Source: Bacillus sp. OV322 (GTDB taxonomy: Bacteria; Bacillota; Bacilli; Bacillales; DSM-1321). From it: a stretch of DNA of 64,000 bases. Positions 43,632-54,800 of the stretch are shown in pieces. The stretch lies in contig NZ_FOMA01000003.1 of NCBI RefSeq assembly GCF_900112495.1, positions 446,003-510,002 on the forward strand, given 5' to 3'. Below the pieces are notes generated by a model. The model saw nothing but the letters and a program-made list of their open reading frames with translations, did not search any database and was not told the origin of the DNA. The stretch's first letter is position 1; every line of letters starts with the position of its first letter. The position numbers were made by a program, and so were the translations under genes.

Positions 43632-43841
43632 CGGGCAGTTTGAATCAGCTTGCCGCCGGCCACGTGATGAGCCAGAGTTTTTTGTGAATGAATAGAGGGG
43701 TGTCAGCTATCCATGTTCATTCCTTTGCCAGCTGACAGACAATAGTAATCCTCTGCGCAATGACTGTTATCAGGCAAGGGGTAACTTATAGGGAATTCCG
43801 TGCCGGAAAAGCCAGATGGAAAGAATTTTCGCCAAAAGTTC

Positions 43842-43870
43842 TTTTCAAAGCGAATATTTGCTGATATAAT
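43842..43870 (+). promoter_or_regulatory. Promoter of the xpt-pbuX unit
   Basis: TTTTCA (43842-43847), 17-base spacer, TATAAT (43865-43870). Transcription would start about 25 bases before the riboswitch aptamer. Confidence 0.7.
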
Positions 43871-43901
43871 CAACTACATTGTTAATCTATTCGAATAGTT
43901 T

Positions 43902-43972
43902 CACTCATATAATAGCAGGGATATGGCCTGCGAGTTTCTACCGGATTGCCGTAAATAATCCGACTATGGGTG
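43902..43972 (+). promoter_or_regulatory. Purine riboswitch aptamer, guanine-specific
   Basis: P1 ends CACTCAT / ATGGGTG, J1/2 ATATAAT, P2 GCAGG..CCTGC with loop GATATGG, J2/3 GAGTTTCTACC, P3 CCGGATTGCCGTAAATAATCC, and the core CCGACTATGG. The base that pairs with the ligand (position 74 in the standard numbering) is C in GACTATG, which selects guanine or hypoxanthine rather than adenine. It precedes xpt-pbuX, the classic location. Confidence 0.95.
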
Positions 43973-44003
43973 GGTAATATCTCTGCAGCTAAAGCAGCCC
44001 TGA

Positions 44004-46021
<2,018 letters not shown>

Positions 46022-46043
46022 TATCAAGCTCTATTTTAAAAAG

Positions 46044-46080
46044 ATTCCCGCCTAACTAGATTAGGCAGGGATTTTTTTAT
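46044..46080 (+). terminator. Terminator of xpt-pbuX
   Basis: ATTCCCGCCTAA / TTAGGCAGGGAT with a five-base loop and seven T. Confidence 0.85.
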
Positions 46081-46182
46081 GCACAGTTTTCGGAAATTTA
46101 GTGAAAAATTTACACAAAGTGGCAACGTCTATTAAAGTGCTGAATATAATAAAAGAATATCTAAGAAATGAGAGTGAAGAGT

Positions 46183-46320
46183 ATGGAGAAAAAATACTGC
46201 AGGCACTGCAAAACGCTTTTGAACGATGAACAGTATTGCCATGTATGCGGCAAAGCAGATTTTCAGAAAATCATCATAGAAGTTCAAAATGGCTCCTCTT
46301 CTGCTAAGGAGATAGAATAG
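46183..46320 (+). CDS. 45-residue double CxxC zinc-ribbon protein
   Basis: MEKKYCRHCKTLLNDEQYCH then VCGKADFQKIIIEV: C6, C9, C19 and C22 form a short zinc ribbon (C-x2-C-x9-C-x2-C). A GAGAGTGA stretch before the ATG may be a weak ribosome binding site. Lies alone between pbuX and the next dehydrogenase, after a terminator. Not recognised. Such free-standing zinc ribbons are often nucleic acid or protein-binding adaptors, but no function is claimed. Confidence 0.6.
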   Translation: MEKKYCRHCKTLLNDEQYCHVCGKADFQKIIIEVQNGSSSAKEIE

Positions 46321-46440
46321 ATAGGATAAAATAGGTGATTTCGTGTTAAATATGTCTTCTGGGTAATGTTTTGTGTACGTTATGGGGCAGTAAATGGTTA
46401 AATAGAGTATACACATTATTCCATAGGGAGGTTATTTAAC

Positions 46441-47214
46441 ATGCATGTTCCTTCATTTCGTTTAGATGGCAAAACGGCAGTTATTACAGGGGCCGGGAGA
46501 GGAATAGGAAAAGCCCTTGCAGCAGGATTTGCCCAGGCAGGTGCAGATGTAGCAATATTATCAAGAACGGAAGAAGACTTGTTAGATACAGCCGAATTAA
46601 TCAGACAAGCTGGAAGGAAGGCGATACCTGTTGTAACAGATGTCACAGACCGCGGACAGGTACAGCATGCTTTTGAAAAAATATTGGAGTCAGTACCGAA
46701 GATAGATATACTTGTCAACAATGCAGGAATGAATATTCGTTCTAAAGCATTTGATGTAACAGATGATGAATGGCAGACGATCATGGACACAAACTTAAAA
46801 TCTGCGTTCATGATGTCACAGGAAGCCGGCAAAATCATGAAACAGCAGGAAACCGGAGGAAGCATTCTCTCTATTGCTTCAGTAGGTGGCCATGTGGCAT
46901 TGCGTACAGGCGTGGTTTATGCCGCAACTAAAGCAGCACTCATTCAAATGACAAAGGTGCTTGCCATGGAATGGGGAAGCGACCATATCCGTGTCAACAG
47001 CATAGGACCATGGTATTTTAAAACACCGCTTACTGAAAAGCTGTTAAGCGATAAGCAGTATGTAGAGGAAATTCTTGCTGTAACACCATTAAAAAGGATT
47101 GGAGAGCTTCCGGAATTAATCGGGCCTGCCGTGTTTTTCTCCAGTGATGCAGCAAGCTATATTACAGGACAGACATTATTTGTAGACGGCGGAATGACCA
47201 TTCATGGTTTTTAA
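46441..47214 (+). CDS. Short-chain dehydrogenase, gluconate 5-dehydrogenase-like
   Basis: 257 residues, classical SDR. TGAGRGIGKA cofactor loop (about 17-26), NNAG near 95-98, SIASVGGHVALRTGVVYAATKAA with catalytic Ser, Tyr and Lys, and SIGPWYFKTPLTEKLL. The S-x-GG pattern and the GPWYFKTPLT segment are like gluconate 5-dehydrogenase (IdnO/Gno) members, but substrate is unproven. GGGAGG precedes the ATG by 10 bases. Single gene with its own terminator. Confidence 0.85.
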   Translation: MHVPSFRLDGKTAVITGAGRGIGKALAAGFAQAGADVAILSRTEEDLLDTAELIRQAGRKAIPVVTDVTDRGQVQHAFEKILESVPKIDILVNNAGMNIRSKAFDVTDDEWQTIMDTNLKSAFMMSQEAGKIMKQQETGGSILSIASVGGHVALRTGVVYAATKAALIQMTKVLAMEWGSDHIRVNSIGPWYFKTPLTEKLLSDKQYVEEILAVTPLKRIGELPELIGPAVFFSSDAASYITGQTLFVDGGMTIHGF

Positions 47215-47237
47215 CATATTATCTTTTAATAGAGACA

Positions 47238-47280
47238 TATAAAAAAGAAGCTGTTCTGCTGCAGCTTCTTTTTTATAGGC
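47238..47280 (+). terminator. Terminator of the dehydrogenase gene
   Basis: AAAAGAAGCTG / CAGCTTCTTTT hairpin with T run. Confidence 0.8.
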
Positions 47281-47299
47281 TCTTAACTTTTGTATGATT

Positions 47300-47392
47300 A
47301 ATGAGTTCTATAAGGCGATCTCAATATTAAAACGGGTTGATTGGTGCATGAGGTGCAAGACTCCTGGAGCGGATATCAACCACTTTGTGAAC
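47300..47392 (+). repeat. Dispersed GGTTGATT repeat, copy 4 (strongly shortened)
   Basis: 5' flank GAGTTCTATAAGGCGAT, core GGTTGATTGG (47335) to GGATATCAACC (about 47385), with most of the centre gone. Confidence 0.7.
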
Positions 47393-47429
47393 GGATTATG
47401 GAGTGTCAGGCCAGCTTGCCGAGGATGCT

Positions 47430-47894
47430 TCAGGCTGTTTCTTCTGTTTCTATAATCAGCACAATGTCAAGGCTGCCTGTTTGTTCAATACTGACAGGGA
47501 GAACAATTGCCTTTTCAAATCCATACATTTTTGTGGTCCCGATAAGGACTGTCGGAGGAGTAATATCCATTTCCATGCTGCTGGCTGCTGTATGTGTTGC
47601 TAAATTGCCAGCAATCATGTTGCCCAGCTCTGCGGAAAAGGATTCAAGCATTTCACCCTGAAGGGGCATGCCGAACATCAGCTCAGCAATTTTACTCATG
47701 ATTTCCTCATTGGCTTCAATAATAAGTCTGCCTCGTACATCACCCGTCATTCCTATTAAAACACTTAAGGAAGCTTGTTCGAGCGGCTGTCTCAATAAAA
47801 AGGGATCTCCAAAAGAAATCCCTGCAGGAATCACCGATTTTACTGCTGAAATTGTCCCATTTAATACACTTGCTGCATGTGCTGTAACTGCCAT
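47430..47894 (-). CDS. CheX-like (CheC/FliN family) protein
   Basis: 154 residues. The fold family of CheC, CheX and FliY; CheX-type members dephosphorylate CheY-P. Visible are GDVRGRLIIEANEEIMSKIAELM and the phosphatase helix SFSAELGNMIAGNLATH (E-x2-N near 96-99). GGGGGAA precedes the ATG at 47894. The minus frame stays open for another 122 codons upstream but that is A+T-rich and has no ribosome binding site. Not in a chemotaxis cluster. Confidence 0.85.
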   Translation of the reverse strand: MAVTAHAASVLNGTISAVKSVIPAGISFGDPFLLRQPLEQASLSVLIGMTGDVRGRLIIEANEEIMSKIAELMFGMPLQGEMLESFSAELGNMIAGNLATHTAASSMEMDITPPTVLIGTTKMYGFEKAIVLPVSIEQTGSLDIVLIIETEETA

Positions 47895-48251
47895 CGAAAT
47901 TCCCCCATTTATATATATAAATAATAATAGCAAAAAATAGAGGGTTTGGTCCTGTAAAACCAAAATATTTTGGAAGAAAAACATAAATATGGATAACGGC
48001 CCACGGGTTTTGGGCTGAAAGTATTGTTTTTTCATAACTTCAGAATTTTTGGGAATGGCTCTTTTCTTAAGGCTATTTTCGTAAGGAATGTTGCTTAGTA
48101 TATAAAAGGTAAAAAATATCAATATTATTGAAAGCCAAGTGTAATTTCCCCTAAAAAACAGACGGGGAAGGTTTTTTAACAAAATAAATAGAGTTGAAAG
48201 GAAATAACTCCTCAGAAATCGTATATACAATATTAAAAAGGAGGAGTTAAT
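47895..48251. other. Gap without a gene
   Basis: A+T-rich intergenic stretch between the divergent CheX-like and GNAT genes. Nothing clear is seen apart from AAGGAGG just before the GNAT gene. Confidence 0.5.
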
Positions 48252-48707
48252 TTGTACCAATATTACAATGACTTAGTTATAAGAGAAGGTACCGAGGGAG
48301 TTCCTGCTGAATATGTTGAAGCTCTGTTTGAAGATGCAGGTTGGGTAAGGAATACACCACCTTGGCAAAAAGAAAAATTTTCACTTATTTTTAAAAACTC
48401 AACGTGGGCATTTACTGTTTGGGATAATAACAAGATGATTGGCATGGTTAGAGTCCTATCAGATCAAATAATGGCCGCTAATATTATGGATTTAGTTGTA
48501 CAATCAGAATATCGCAGAAAAGGCATTGGTAAAAAATTAGTGAAACTCTGTGTTCAAAAACTTCCCCACGGTGATTGGTTTGCACATACATCAGCTAACA
48601 ATTTCAGTTTCTATGACAAATGCGGTTTTGAAGTTAAGGACCTAACTCAAAATGGTACTTGTGTTTATTATGGATATATACAAGCAAGGAAAGAAGGACA
48701 TAGGTAA
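48252..48707 (+). CDS. GNAT family N-acetyltransferase
   Basis: 151 residues. Acetyl-CoA loop VVQSEYRRKGIGKKLVK (R-x2-K-G-I-G, about 79-95), with SANNFSFYDKCGFEV near the end. Start is TTG at 48252 with AAGGAGGAG seven bases upstream (strong). Base composition is A+T-rich compared with the core genes, and the gene sits beside an insertion sequence remnant; horizontal gain is possible. Substrate unknown. Confidence 0.8.
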   Translation: MYQYYNDLVIREGTEGVPAEYVEALFEDAGWVRNTPPWQKEKFSLIFKNSTWAFTVWDNNKMIGMVRVLSDQIMAANIMDLVVQSEYRRKGIGKKLVKLCVQKLPHGDWFAHTSANNFSFYDKCGFEVKDLTQNGTCVYYGYIQARKEGHR

Positions 48708-48829
48708 ATGTTTTCAGCATTAAATTTATTCATTTTTTACACTAAAAATGAATGATAAATTCTTTTTTATTCTAGTAACTTAGTGGAGATCTCTTCAGTG
48801 AGGTCTATGTCCATTACAATCAAGAGCAA

Positions 48830-49440
48830 CTAAGACACGATTTGCTCGTTTGTTATTCCCTTGTAGGTAGCAACACCTCCACTTTTTCGGGATTTTCTGT
48901 GAATAATCCCTTTCTTTCCCTTATCGCTTTCCAGGATGGAGGTTTCGTCACTTTCAATAATTTCTTTCAGGGCTTGATTACCTATCGAATGAATGGCATA
49001 TAGAATTTTATGGCACCAATAGAAACCTTTGGAGATGTGAATTTTAAGCTTAACAGCAATTTTAGGCAGAGTATAACCTTTCACCATCATTTCAAAGTAT
49101 TCGAACCATTTATGAGGGTATCGAGATCCTTAAAATGGCGTATTAGTCATATCATTGAATGACTTTCCACAATCTTTACAAGATAACGTTGGCTGGAACG
49201 GTAGTTAGCATTCTTCTTAACAGCGACTCTCCCTCAAAGAAGACAAGCTAAACCTTCAGAAAAACGAGTTTCGCGAATTTCTTTAAGCATTTTTGCGATA
49301 TCGGCACGTTCTTCTATAATAAGAGTCTCCTCTATAGCTTTAAATAGGGGTATTTGTTCTTTATCTGATAAATCACCTGAAATCTTGATAAACGTGTCTC
49401 CACACCTTCTAAACGCCTCCCAAATAGCATTATATCTTCC
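48830..49440 (-). pseudogene. IS1595-type (ISXO2-like) transposase remnant
   Basis: The minus strand has, in pieces, EERADIAKMLKEIRETRFSE, then a frame break where the zinc ribbon should be, KDCGKSFNDMTN-like text, RYPHKWFEYFEMMVKGYTLP and SDETSILESDKGKKGI with HRKSRKSGGVATYKGITNEQ. That is the N-terminal zinc ribbon, helix-turn-helix and the first DDE aspartate (SDET) of ISXO2-like transposases. There are several stops/frameshifts and the C-terminal half is missing, so it is dead. No terminal inverted repeats could be found. Confidence 0.75.
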
Positions 49441-49455
49441 ATTTTATTTTGACCA

Positions 49456-49620
49456 CTTTAGAGCAACAAACTTTACGAAAAGAGCCTTTCATAAAGATTA
49501 TTATTGTTAATAAACTCTATAAGGCGCTCCATATGTTTAATTGGGTTGAATGGAGCTAGCATCCTGCAGCGGAAATCAGCTGCCTTGTTCTATAGCAGCG
49601 AACTCTACGAAAACAGCCTT
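49456..49620 (+). repeat. Dispersed GGTTGATT repeat, copy 5 plus an extra 3' flank
   Basis: 49456-49488 carries a lone 3' flank (GCAACAAACTTTACGAAAAG), then a full though short copy: 5' flank AACTCTATAAGGCGCT, core from GGGTTGAATGGAG (49543) to GGAAATCAGC, and 3' flank ATAGCAGCGAACTCTACGAA. The lone flank suggests that two copies once stood here, around the IS remnant. Confidence 0.7.
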
Positions 49621-49697
49621 GGAAGGAAATGTTTGAAGATGCACGAAAACGGCCATTATAAGGGAAGCTTTAAAATAATGCATAAAGGTGTGGAAAT

Positions 49698-50786
49698 ATG
49701 CCATATATTCTCTCTAGCGCACACAGTAATCTTCCAAACAGCATTGCACAGGATACCGTCATGGACTTTTCGCGCAGCATCTTTGGATCAGCATTTAAAG
49801 ATATTGAGCGATTGCTGAAGGCATTCAAAAATGGAGAAATAGAAAACCGTTATTTTGCATGTGATTTGGATTGGTTCAACCGTGATCATACTTTTCAGGA
49901 AAAGAACGAGAAATATATTGAACTTGCTGCAGAATACGGAGCACAGGCTATTCAAAAGTGCCTGATCAATCCATTGTTTTTACGTGATGGGATTAATATA
50001 GAAGAAATTGATGCTTTTTTCTTTATATCCAGCACTGGCATTTCAACACCATCAGTAGATGCTATCATCATGAATATGCTTCCTTTTTCTCCTCACACAA
50101 AAAGAATACCCATCTGGGGACTAGGCTGTGCTGGAGGAGCATCCGGCCTATCCAGGGCATATGAATACTGCAAAGCTTTCCCTGAAGCAAAGGCATTGGT
50201 GCTGACAGTAGAGCTCTGCTCCCTGACTTTTCAAAAAAATGACGTTTCCAAAAGCAATTTGATCGGCACCTCTCTATTTGCCGATGGAACCGCATGTGCG
50301 CTGGTTTGCGGAGACGAATCAGGCGGGAGAGAGGTTTCCCTGCTTCCAGCTGTCCCAGAGATCCTTGGCACACAATCGACTTTAATGCCGCAATCATTGG
50401 ATGTGATGGGCTGGGAAATGAAAAATGAGGGTCTTCATGTTGTTTTTTCAAGGGATATTCCTGCGATTATCAAAAATTGGCTAAAGCCTAATGTCGAAGA
50501 ATTTTTATCCGGATCAAAAACAGAATTGCAGGATATCAGCCATTTTATTGCCCATCCTGGCGGTAAAAAAGTCATTTCAGCCTATAAAGAGTCATTGGAT
50601 TTTACAGAAGAAATGACTGAAACCTCAATGGATATTTTAAAGAAGTTTGGCAATATGTCTTCTGCCACGATTCTTTACGTATTAGAAAAGTTTATGGAAA
50701 AGCAGATTCCAAAAGGAGAGAAAGGATTGGCAGCAGCACTTGGCCCTGGTTTTTCATCTGAACTTCTGCTTATGAGGTGGCAATGA
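49698..50786 (+). CDS. bpsA: Type III polyketide synthase (alkylpyrone synthase)
   Basis: 362 residues of the chalcone/stilbene synthase fold. Catalytic Cys144 in WGLGCAGGASG, His near 286 (FIAHPGG) and Asn near 319 (FGNMSSAT). In B. subtilis BpsA (BcsA) extends fatty acyl-CoA with malonyl-CoA to triketide and tetraketide alkylpyrones, which the product of the next gene O-methylates. Neighbour bpsB overlaps it, matching this pathway. Start at ATG 49698 has AAAGGTGTGGAAAT upstream. Confidence 0.92.
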   Translation: MPYILSSAHSNLPNSIAQDTVMDFSRSIFGSAFKDIERLLKAFKNGEIENRYFACDLDWFNRDHTFQEKNEKYIELAAEYGAQAIQKCLINPLFLRDGINIEEIDAFFFISSTGISTPSVDAIIMNMLPFSPHTKRIPIWGLGCAGGASGLSRAYEYCKAFPEAKALVLTVELCSLTFQKNDVSKSNLIGTSLFADGTACALVCGDESGGREVSLLPAVPEILGTQSTLMPQSLDVMGWEMKNEGLHVVFSRDIPAIIKNWLKPNVEEFLSGSKTELQDISHFIAHPGGKKVISAYKESLDFTEEMTETSMDILKKFGNMSSATILYVLEKFMEKQIPKGEKGLAAALGPGFSSELLLMRWQ

Positions 50787-51322
50787 TGGTTTTTCTTATT
50801 TTTATCATTGTTGTCGGAGTGCAGAGGCTGGCGGAATTATTTATTGCCAAACGCAATGAGCAATGGATGAAAAGCCGCGGAGGAGTTGAATTTGGTGCTT
50901 CCCACTATCCCTGGATGGTTGCCATGCACATAGGTTTTTTTGCAGCTCTTATATTGGAAACCGTTTTTTTACGTAGAGGGGTATCGGAAGTGTGGCCATT
51001 ATGGCTCGGCCTATTTTTCGCAGCCCAGGCAGGAAGGATTTGGGCACTGTCTTCCCTCGGGAAATTCTGGAACACTAAAATCATTGTGCTTCCGAATGCA
51101 AGGGTAGTTGCCAGAGGGCCGTACAAATGGATGAAACACCCTAATTATGTGATTGTAGCGACGGAAATTATCGTGATTTCTCTCTTGTTCAATGCCTATT
51201 TTACAGCCATTTTATTTACTGTGCTGAATTATTCTATGATGAGGGTGCGGATTCCGCTGGAGGAAAACGCATTAAAGTCTTTAACAGAATATGAAGCTGT
51301 ATTCAAAAGCCCCAATAGATAA
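50786..51322 (+). CDS. bpsB: Alkylpyrone O-methyltransferase (ICMT-like)
   Basis: 178 residues, integral membrane methyltransferase of the isoprenylcysteine carboxyl methyltransferase group with four or five helices. Conserved C-terminal RGPYKWMKHPNYVIVATEI (SAM-binding region) and MRVRIPLEENAL. Overlaps the end of bpsA by one base; ATG at 50786 has GAGGTGG six bases upstream and matches the B. subtilis YpbQ start. Methylates the alkylpyrones made by BpsA. Confidence 0.9.
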   Translation: MVFLIFIIVVGVQRLAELFIAKRNEQWMKSRGGVEFGASHYPWMVAMHIGFFAALILETVFLRRGVSEVWPLWLGLFFAAQAGRIWALSSLGKFWNTKIIVLPNARVVARGPYKWMKHPNYVIVATEIIVISLLFNAYFTAILFTVLNYSMMRVRIPLEENALKSLTEYEAVFKSPNR

Positions 51323-51396
51323 AACCGATGCAGGGCGCTGCCTCCTGCGGGTAAAGAAGGATAAAATCGGAGAGAAAACAATTACCCTGAAACTTC

Positions 51397-51451
51397 TTGA
51401 AATTGATATACTCCCGTGTTACACTTTAATTGAAGATGAAAATTATTCTCA
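51397..51451 (+). promoter_or_regulatory. Promoter and Fur-box-like operator of the 47-residue membrane gene
   Basis: TTGAAA (51397-51402), 17-base spacer, TACACT (51420-51425). TGAAAATTATTCTCA (51437-51451) matches 12 of 14 fixed positions of the 7-1-7 Fur consensus TGATAATnATTATCA and lies just past the predicted start point, where repressor binding would block transcription. It is inside a larger palindrome (AATTGA/TCAATT, ACACT/AGTGT). Confidence 0.5.
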
Positions 51452-51492
51452 ATTAAACGTACAGTGTATCTTAAAAGGGATGGTGATTATGA

Positions 51493-51636
51493 ATGATCTG
51501 GTTTTTCCTTCTATTGACTGTCATTACATATAGCATGGTTATGAAATATGTGCTCAAAAATATTCGGCACCAGAATAATATAATTGAACAAAACAGCAAT
51601 GAAAATGAACAGTTTGCTGCTGCAGCAGCCAGGTGA
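51493..51636 (+). CDS. 47-residue single-pass membrane protein
   Basis: MIWFFLLLTVITYSMVMKYV is a membrane helix, then a basic KNIRHQNN and an Asn/Glu/Gln tail ending AAAAAR. GGTGATT upstream; the ATG four bases earlier is in another frame and short. It has its own promoter with a Fur-like site and a terminator that starts at its stop codon, a self-contained transcription unit. Not recognised; in the same general position (between bpsB and dynA) B. subtilis has no gene I recall. Confidence 0.6.
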   Translation: MIWFFLLLTVITYSMVMKYVLKNIRHQNNIIEQNSNENEQFAAAAAR

Positions 51637-51660
51637 TAGCGCCTGGCTGTTTTTTTTGGT
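51622..51660 (+). terminator. Terminator of the 47-residue gene
   Basis: CAGCCAGG / CCTGGCTG with an eight-base loop and eight T. The 5' arm overlaps the last codons. Confidence 0.85.
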
Positions 51661-51813
51661 TATCCAGGCAGGCGCTAGATGAATTTTGCGTGACTGCATT
51701 TGTAAGCGTTAAACAAACGTTTTAAGCAACATGCAATTATAATATAGGAAAGACGTGTAAAATCGTTTACAATGTTAGTAAAAATAAAGATATTCAATTA
51801 AGGGGAATAGGTC

Positions 51814-54800
51814 ATGACCGAAATATCGACGAAGATTAATGCTCCATTGCCGGTTTTGTCTGCACTATATGAAATGTTTGAAGAGGCAGGCGACTTTTCA
51901 CAGGCTGAAAAAATGAAGCAGCTTTTGATTAAGATGTATAGAGGGGAATTTACGATTGCCTTTTGCGGCCACTTTTCGGCGGGCAAATCAACGATGATTA
52001 ATTATCTCCTGAAGGATCAGATACTGCCTTCCAGTCCTATACCTACAAGTGCCAATACAGTTAAAGTCCAAAAAGGGGAGGATTTTGCGCTTGTCCGCTT
52101 TAAAAATGAAGAGCCGGTCCTTTTTCCCGCTCCATATGACATTAAAACAATAAAAAATTATGCGAAAAATGGAGACATCATCGAATCCATTACAATCAGT
52201 TCCCCAAGGTTCCCTCTTCCGGAAACCTGTGCCTTTATGGATACTCCGGGAATTGATTCTACTGATGATGCACATAGGGTTTCGACAGAATCTGCCCTGC
52301 ATCTTGCTGATATGGTTTTTTATGTGATGGATTATAATCATGTCCAATCAGAGGTGAATTTCCTGTTCACCAAAGAATTAATTGATGGCGGAAAGCCTGT
52401 TTACCTGATCGTTAACCAAATCGATAAGCATGATGAAAAGGAGTTAAGCTTCAGCAGCTTTAAAAGCTCTGTTATCGAGGCATTTGCAAATTGGAACGTA
52501 TATCCTGATGGTATTTTCTTTACTTCAGTCAGAGATATGGAGAACCCGGAAAATGAAATCGGGAAGATGCAGACATTCTTATTTGAACAGGCCAAGAAAA
52601 ACTCTAAAGGAGCACCTGCTAATATGCAGGCTGCAAAAAGGCTGATTGCACATCACCAAACATGGCTTAAAGAAAAGCTCGAGGCTGAACAGTCAGAAAG
52701 CCTTACAAAGCTCGATGAACTGGATGAAGGAGCAAAGGAAAATCTCCTAAACCGCCTTACGGGTCTTTACAGAGAAATGGAAGAATTACGCACTGAAAAG
52801 GAACAACTGGAGAAATCCTTTTCAGACAGCCTGGATACCCTGCTGAATAATGCATATATCATGCCGTCCTGGACGAGGGAGCTTGCGGAGAAATATCTGG
52901 AATCCTCCATGCCTGACTTCAAAATGGGCCTTTTGTTTTCCAGGAAAAAAACGGAGGCAGAAAGAGAACTTAGGCTTCAGCGTTTTCTGTCCGATTTAAA
53001 AGAGAAAACAAAAACCCAGCTGGAATGGCACTTGAAAGAGCTTGCCTCCAAAACACTAAGGGAAAATCATATTCATAATGGGGAACTTGAAGAGGCCGCT
53101 CAAAAAATCCATATTGATGTTACGGAGGATATGCTTGCTTCCTTGACCAAATCACAGGTACACATTACCGGGGAATATGTGCTGAATTATACAAGCGGGG
53201 TGGCAGCTGCCATAAAAAAAGAAGCTAAACACGGTGCAGATCAATTTATGGAGAAGCTGCTGGAGGTTACTGAAGAAAGGATTGCCGGAAGGACCAGGGA
53301 AATTGAAGCTGAACTGGAAAATCACAAAGATTTTGAGAAAGCCATCCAAAGTGCTTCGGGTATCAGCACAAAGTTAGCAGAGCAGGAAGACGTGCTGATG
53401 AGCATACTTGATGGAAGAACGGAACCGGGTAATTCCGGCAGCCCGGAGCTGCTCGTTGAGGAATGGCTGAGAAAAGAGAAAGAGTCTATTAAAGTGAATA
53501 ATGAGGGGAGCAGTGAAATAAAGCAGAGCGTGATAACAGCGCCGCCGGCTGAAAACAAGAGGAGAGAACTCCAGCATCCGGTGCATCCAGCAGAGAGCAT
53601 GAGCGGCAAGGAAAAACTGGACAGCATGTCAAAGAAACTGAAAGCTGCAGCACAGTCCATCCAATCCTTAAAGGGCTTTCAATCGCTATATAGGGAGTTA
53701 ACTGAAAAAGCATCACGTATGGAGGCACAAACGTTTACAGTGGCGCTTTTCGGGGCTTTCAGTGCAGGCAAGTCATCATTTGCCAATGCCTTGATGGGTG
53801 AAAGCGTTTTGCCTGTGTCTCCTAATCCGACAACCGCAGCCATCAGCAAAATCATGGCTTCTGATCATGAGCATAAGCATGGCACGGCCTCTGTCCGGCT
53901 TAAAACTCCTGTTATGCTTTTGGAGGATGTGAAGCTGGCATTATCTGTTTTTAACCATTATCCGAAAACACTGGAGGAAGCCTATCATTCTTCTAAAGAA
54001 ATTGTGAGAGGTTCCGATCAGGCGGAAAAGGGGAAAACGCAGCTGTCTTTCCTAAAGGCTTTTTGCGAAGGCTATCAGGAAAATCGGGAAGTGCTGGGAC
54101 AGATTCTTTTTGTAGATCTTGCAGGATTCAGGGAATTTGCTGCAAGGGAGGAAAAGTCCTGCCTTGTTGACATGATAGAGCTTTACTATGACTGCGGGCT
54201 GACGAAGCAGGGGATTGTCCTTGTTGATACTCCCGGAGCTGATTCTATCAATGCCAGGCACACAGGAGCCGCTTTCGAATATATTAAAAATTCTGATGCG
54301 ATATTATTTATCACCTATTATAATCATCCATTTTCCAAGGCTGACAGGGAATTTCTTATACAGCTGGGCCGCGTGAAAGAATCGTTTGCCATGGATAAGA
54401 TGTTTTTTCTTGTCAATGCCGCAGATCTTGCTGCAGAAAAGGAAGAACTGGAGGATGTTCTGGAATATGTACGCGGTGAGCTGAACGGATTTGGCATACG
54501 GTTTCCAAAGCTTATGCCTGTTTCGAGCAAAGGAGCCTTGAAAGAAAAACTGGGAAAAGAACCATTTTCTCATACATTTCTTCCAGACAGCGGGATCAAA
54601 CATTTTCAGGCGCTATTTAATGATTTTATCGAAAATGAGCTGTCAGGCCTAGCCATCGAATCAGCAAAAAATGCCTTAAACAGGGCTGTTCTTCTTCTTC
54701 GGGAAGTAGTAAAAGCCTCGAAGCAGGACCACAACGCTAAAAAAGCTGCCGCTGATGCACTTGCTGGCCAATGGAAAGCAATAGACCGCTTATTCTTGGC

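Noticed and set aside
47895..48260. Extension of the CheX-like frame to 276 residues
   Set aside because: The added 122 codons are A+T-rich, hydrophobic by base composition only, and lack a ribosome binding site, while ATG 47894 has one.
51700..51715. CcpA cre site upstream of dynA (TGTAAGCGTTAAACA)
   Set aside because: Resembles cre but has one extra base and a mismatch, and no carbon-related gene follows; not strong enough to claim.
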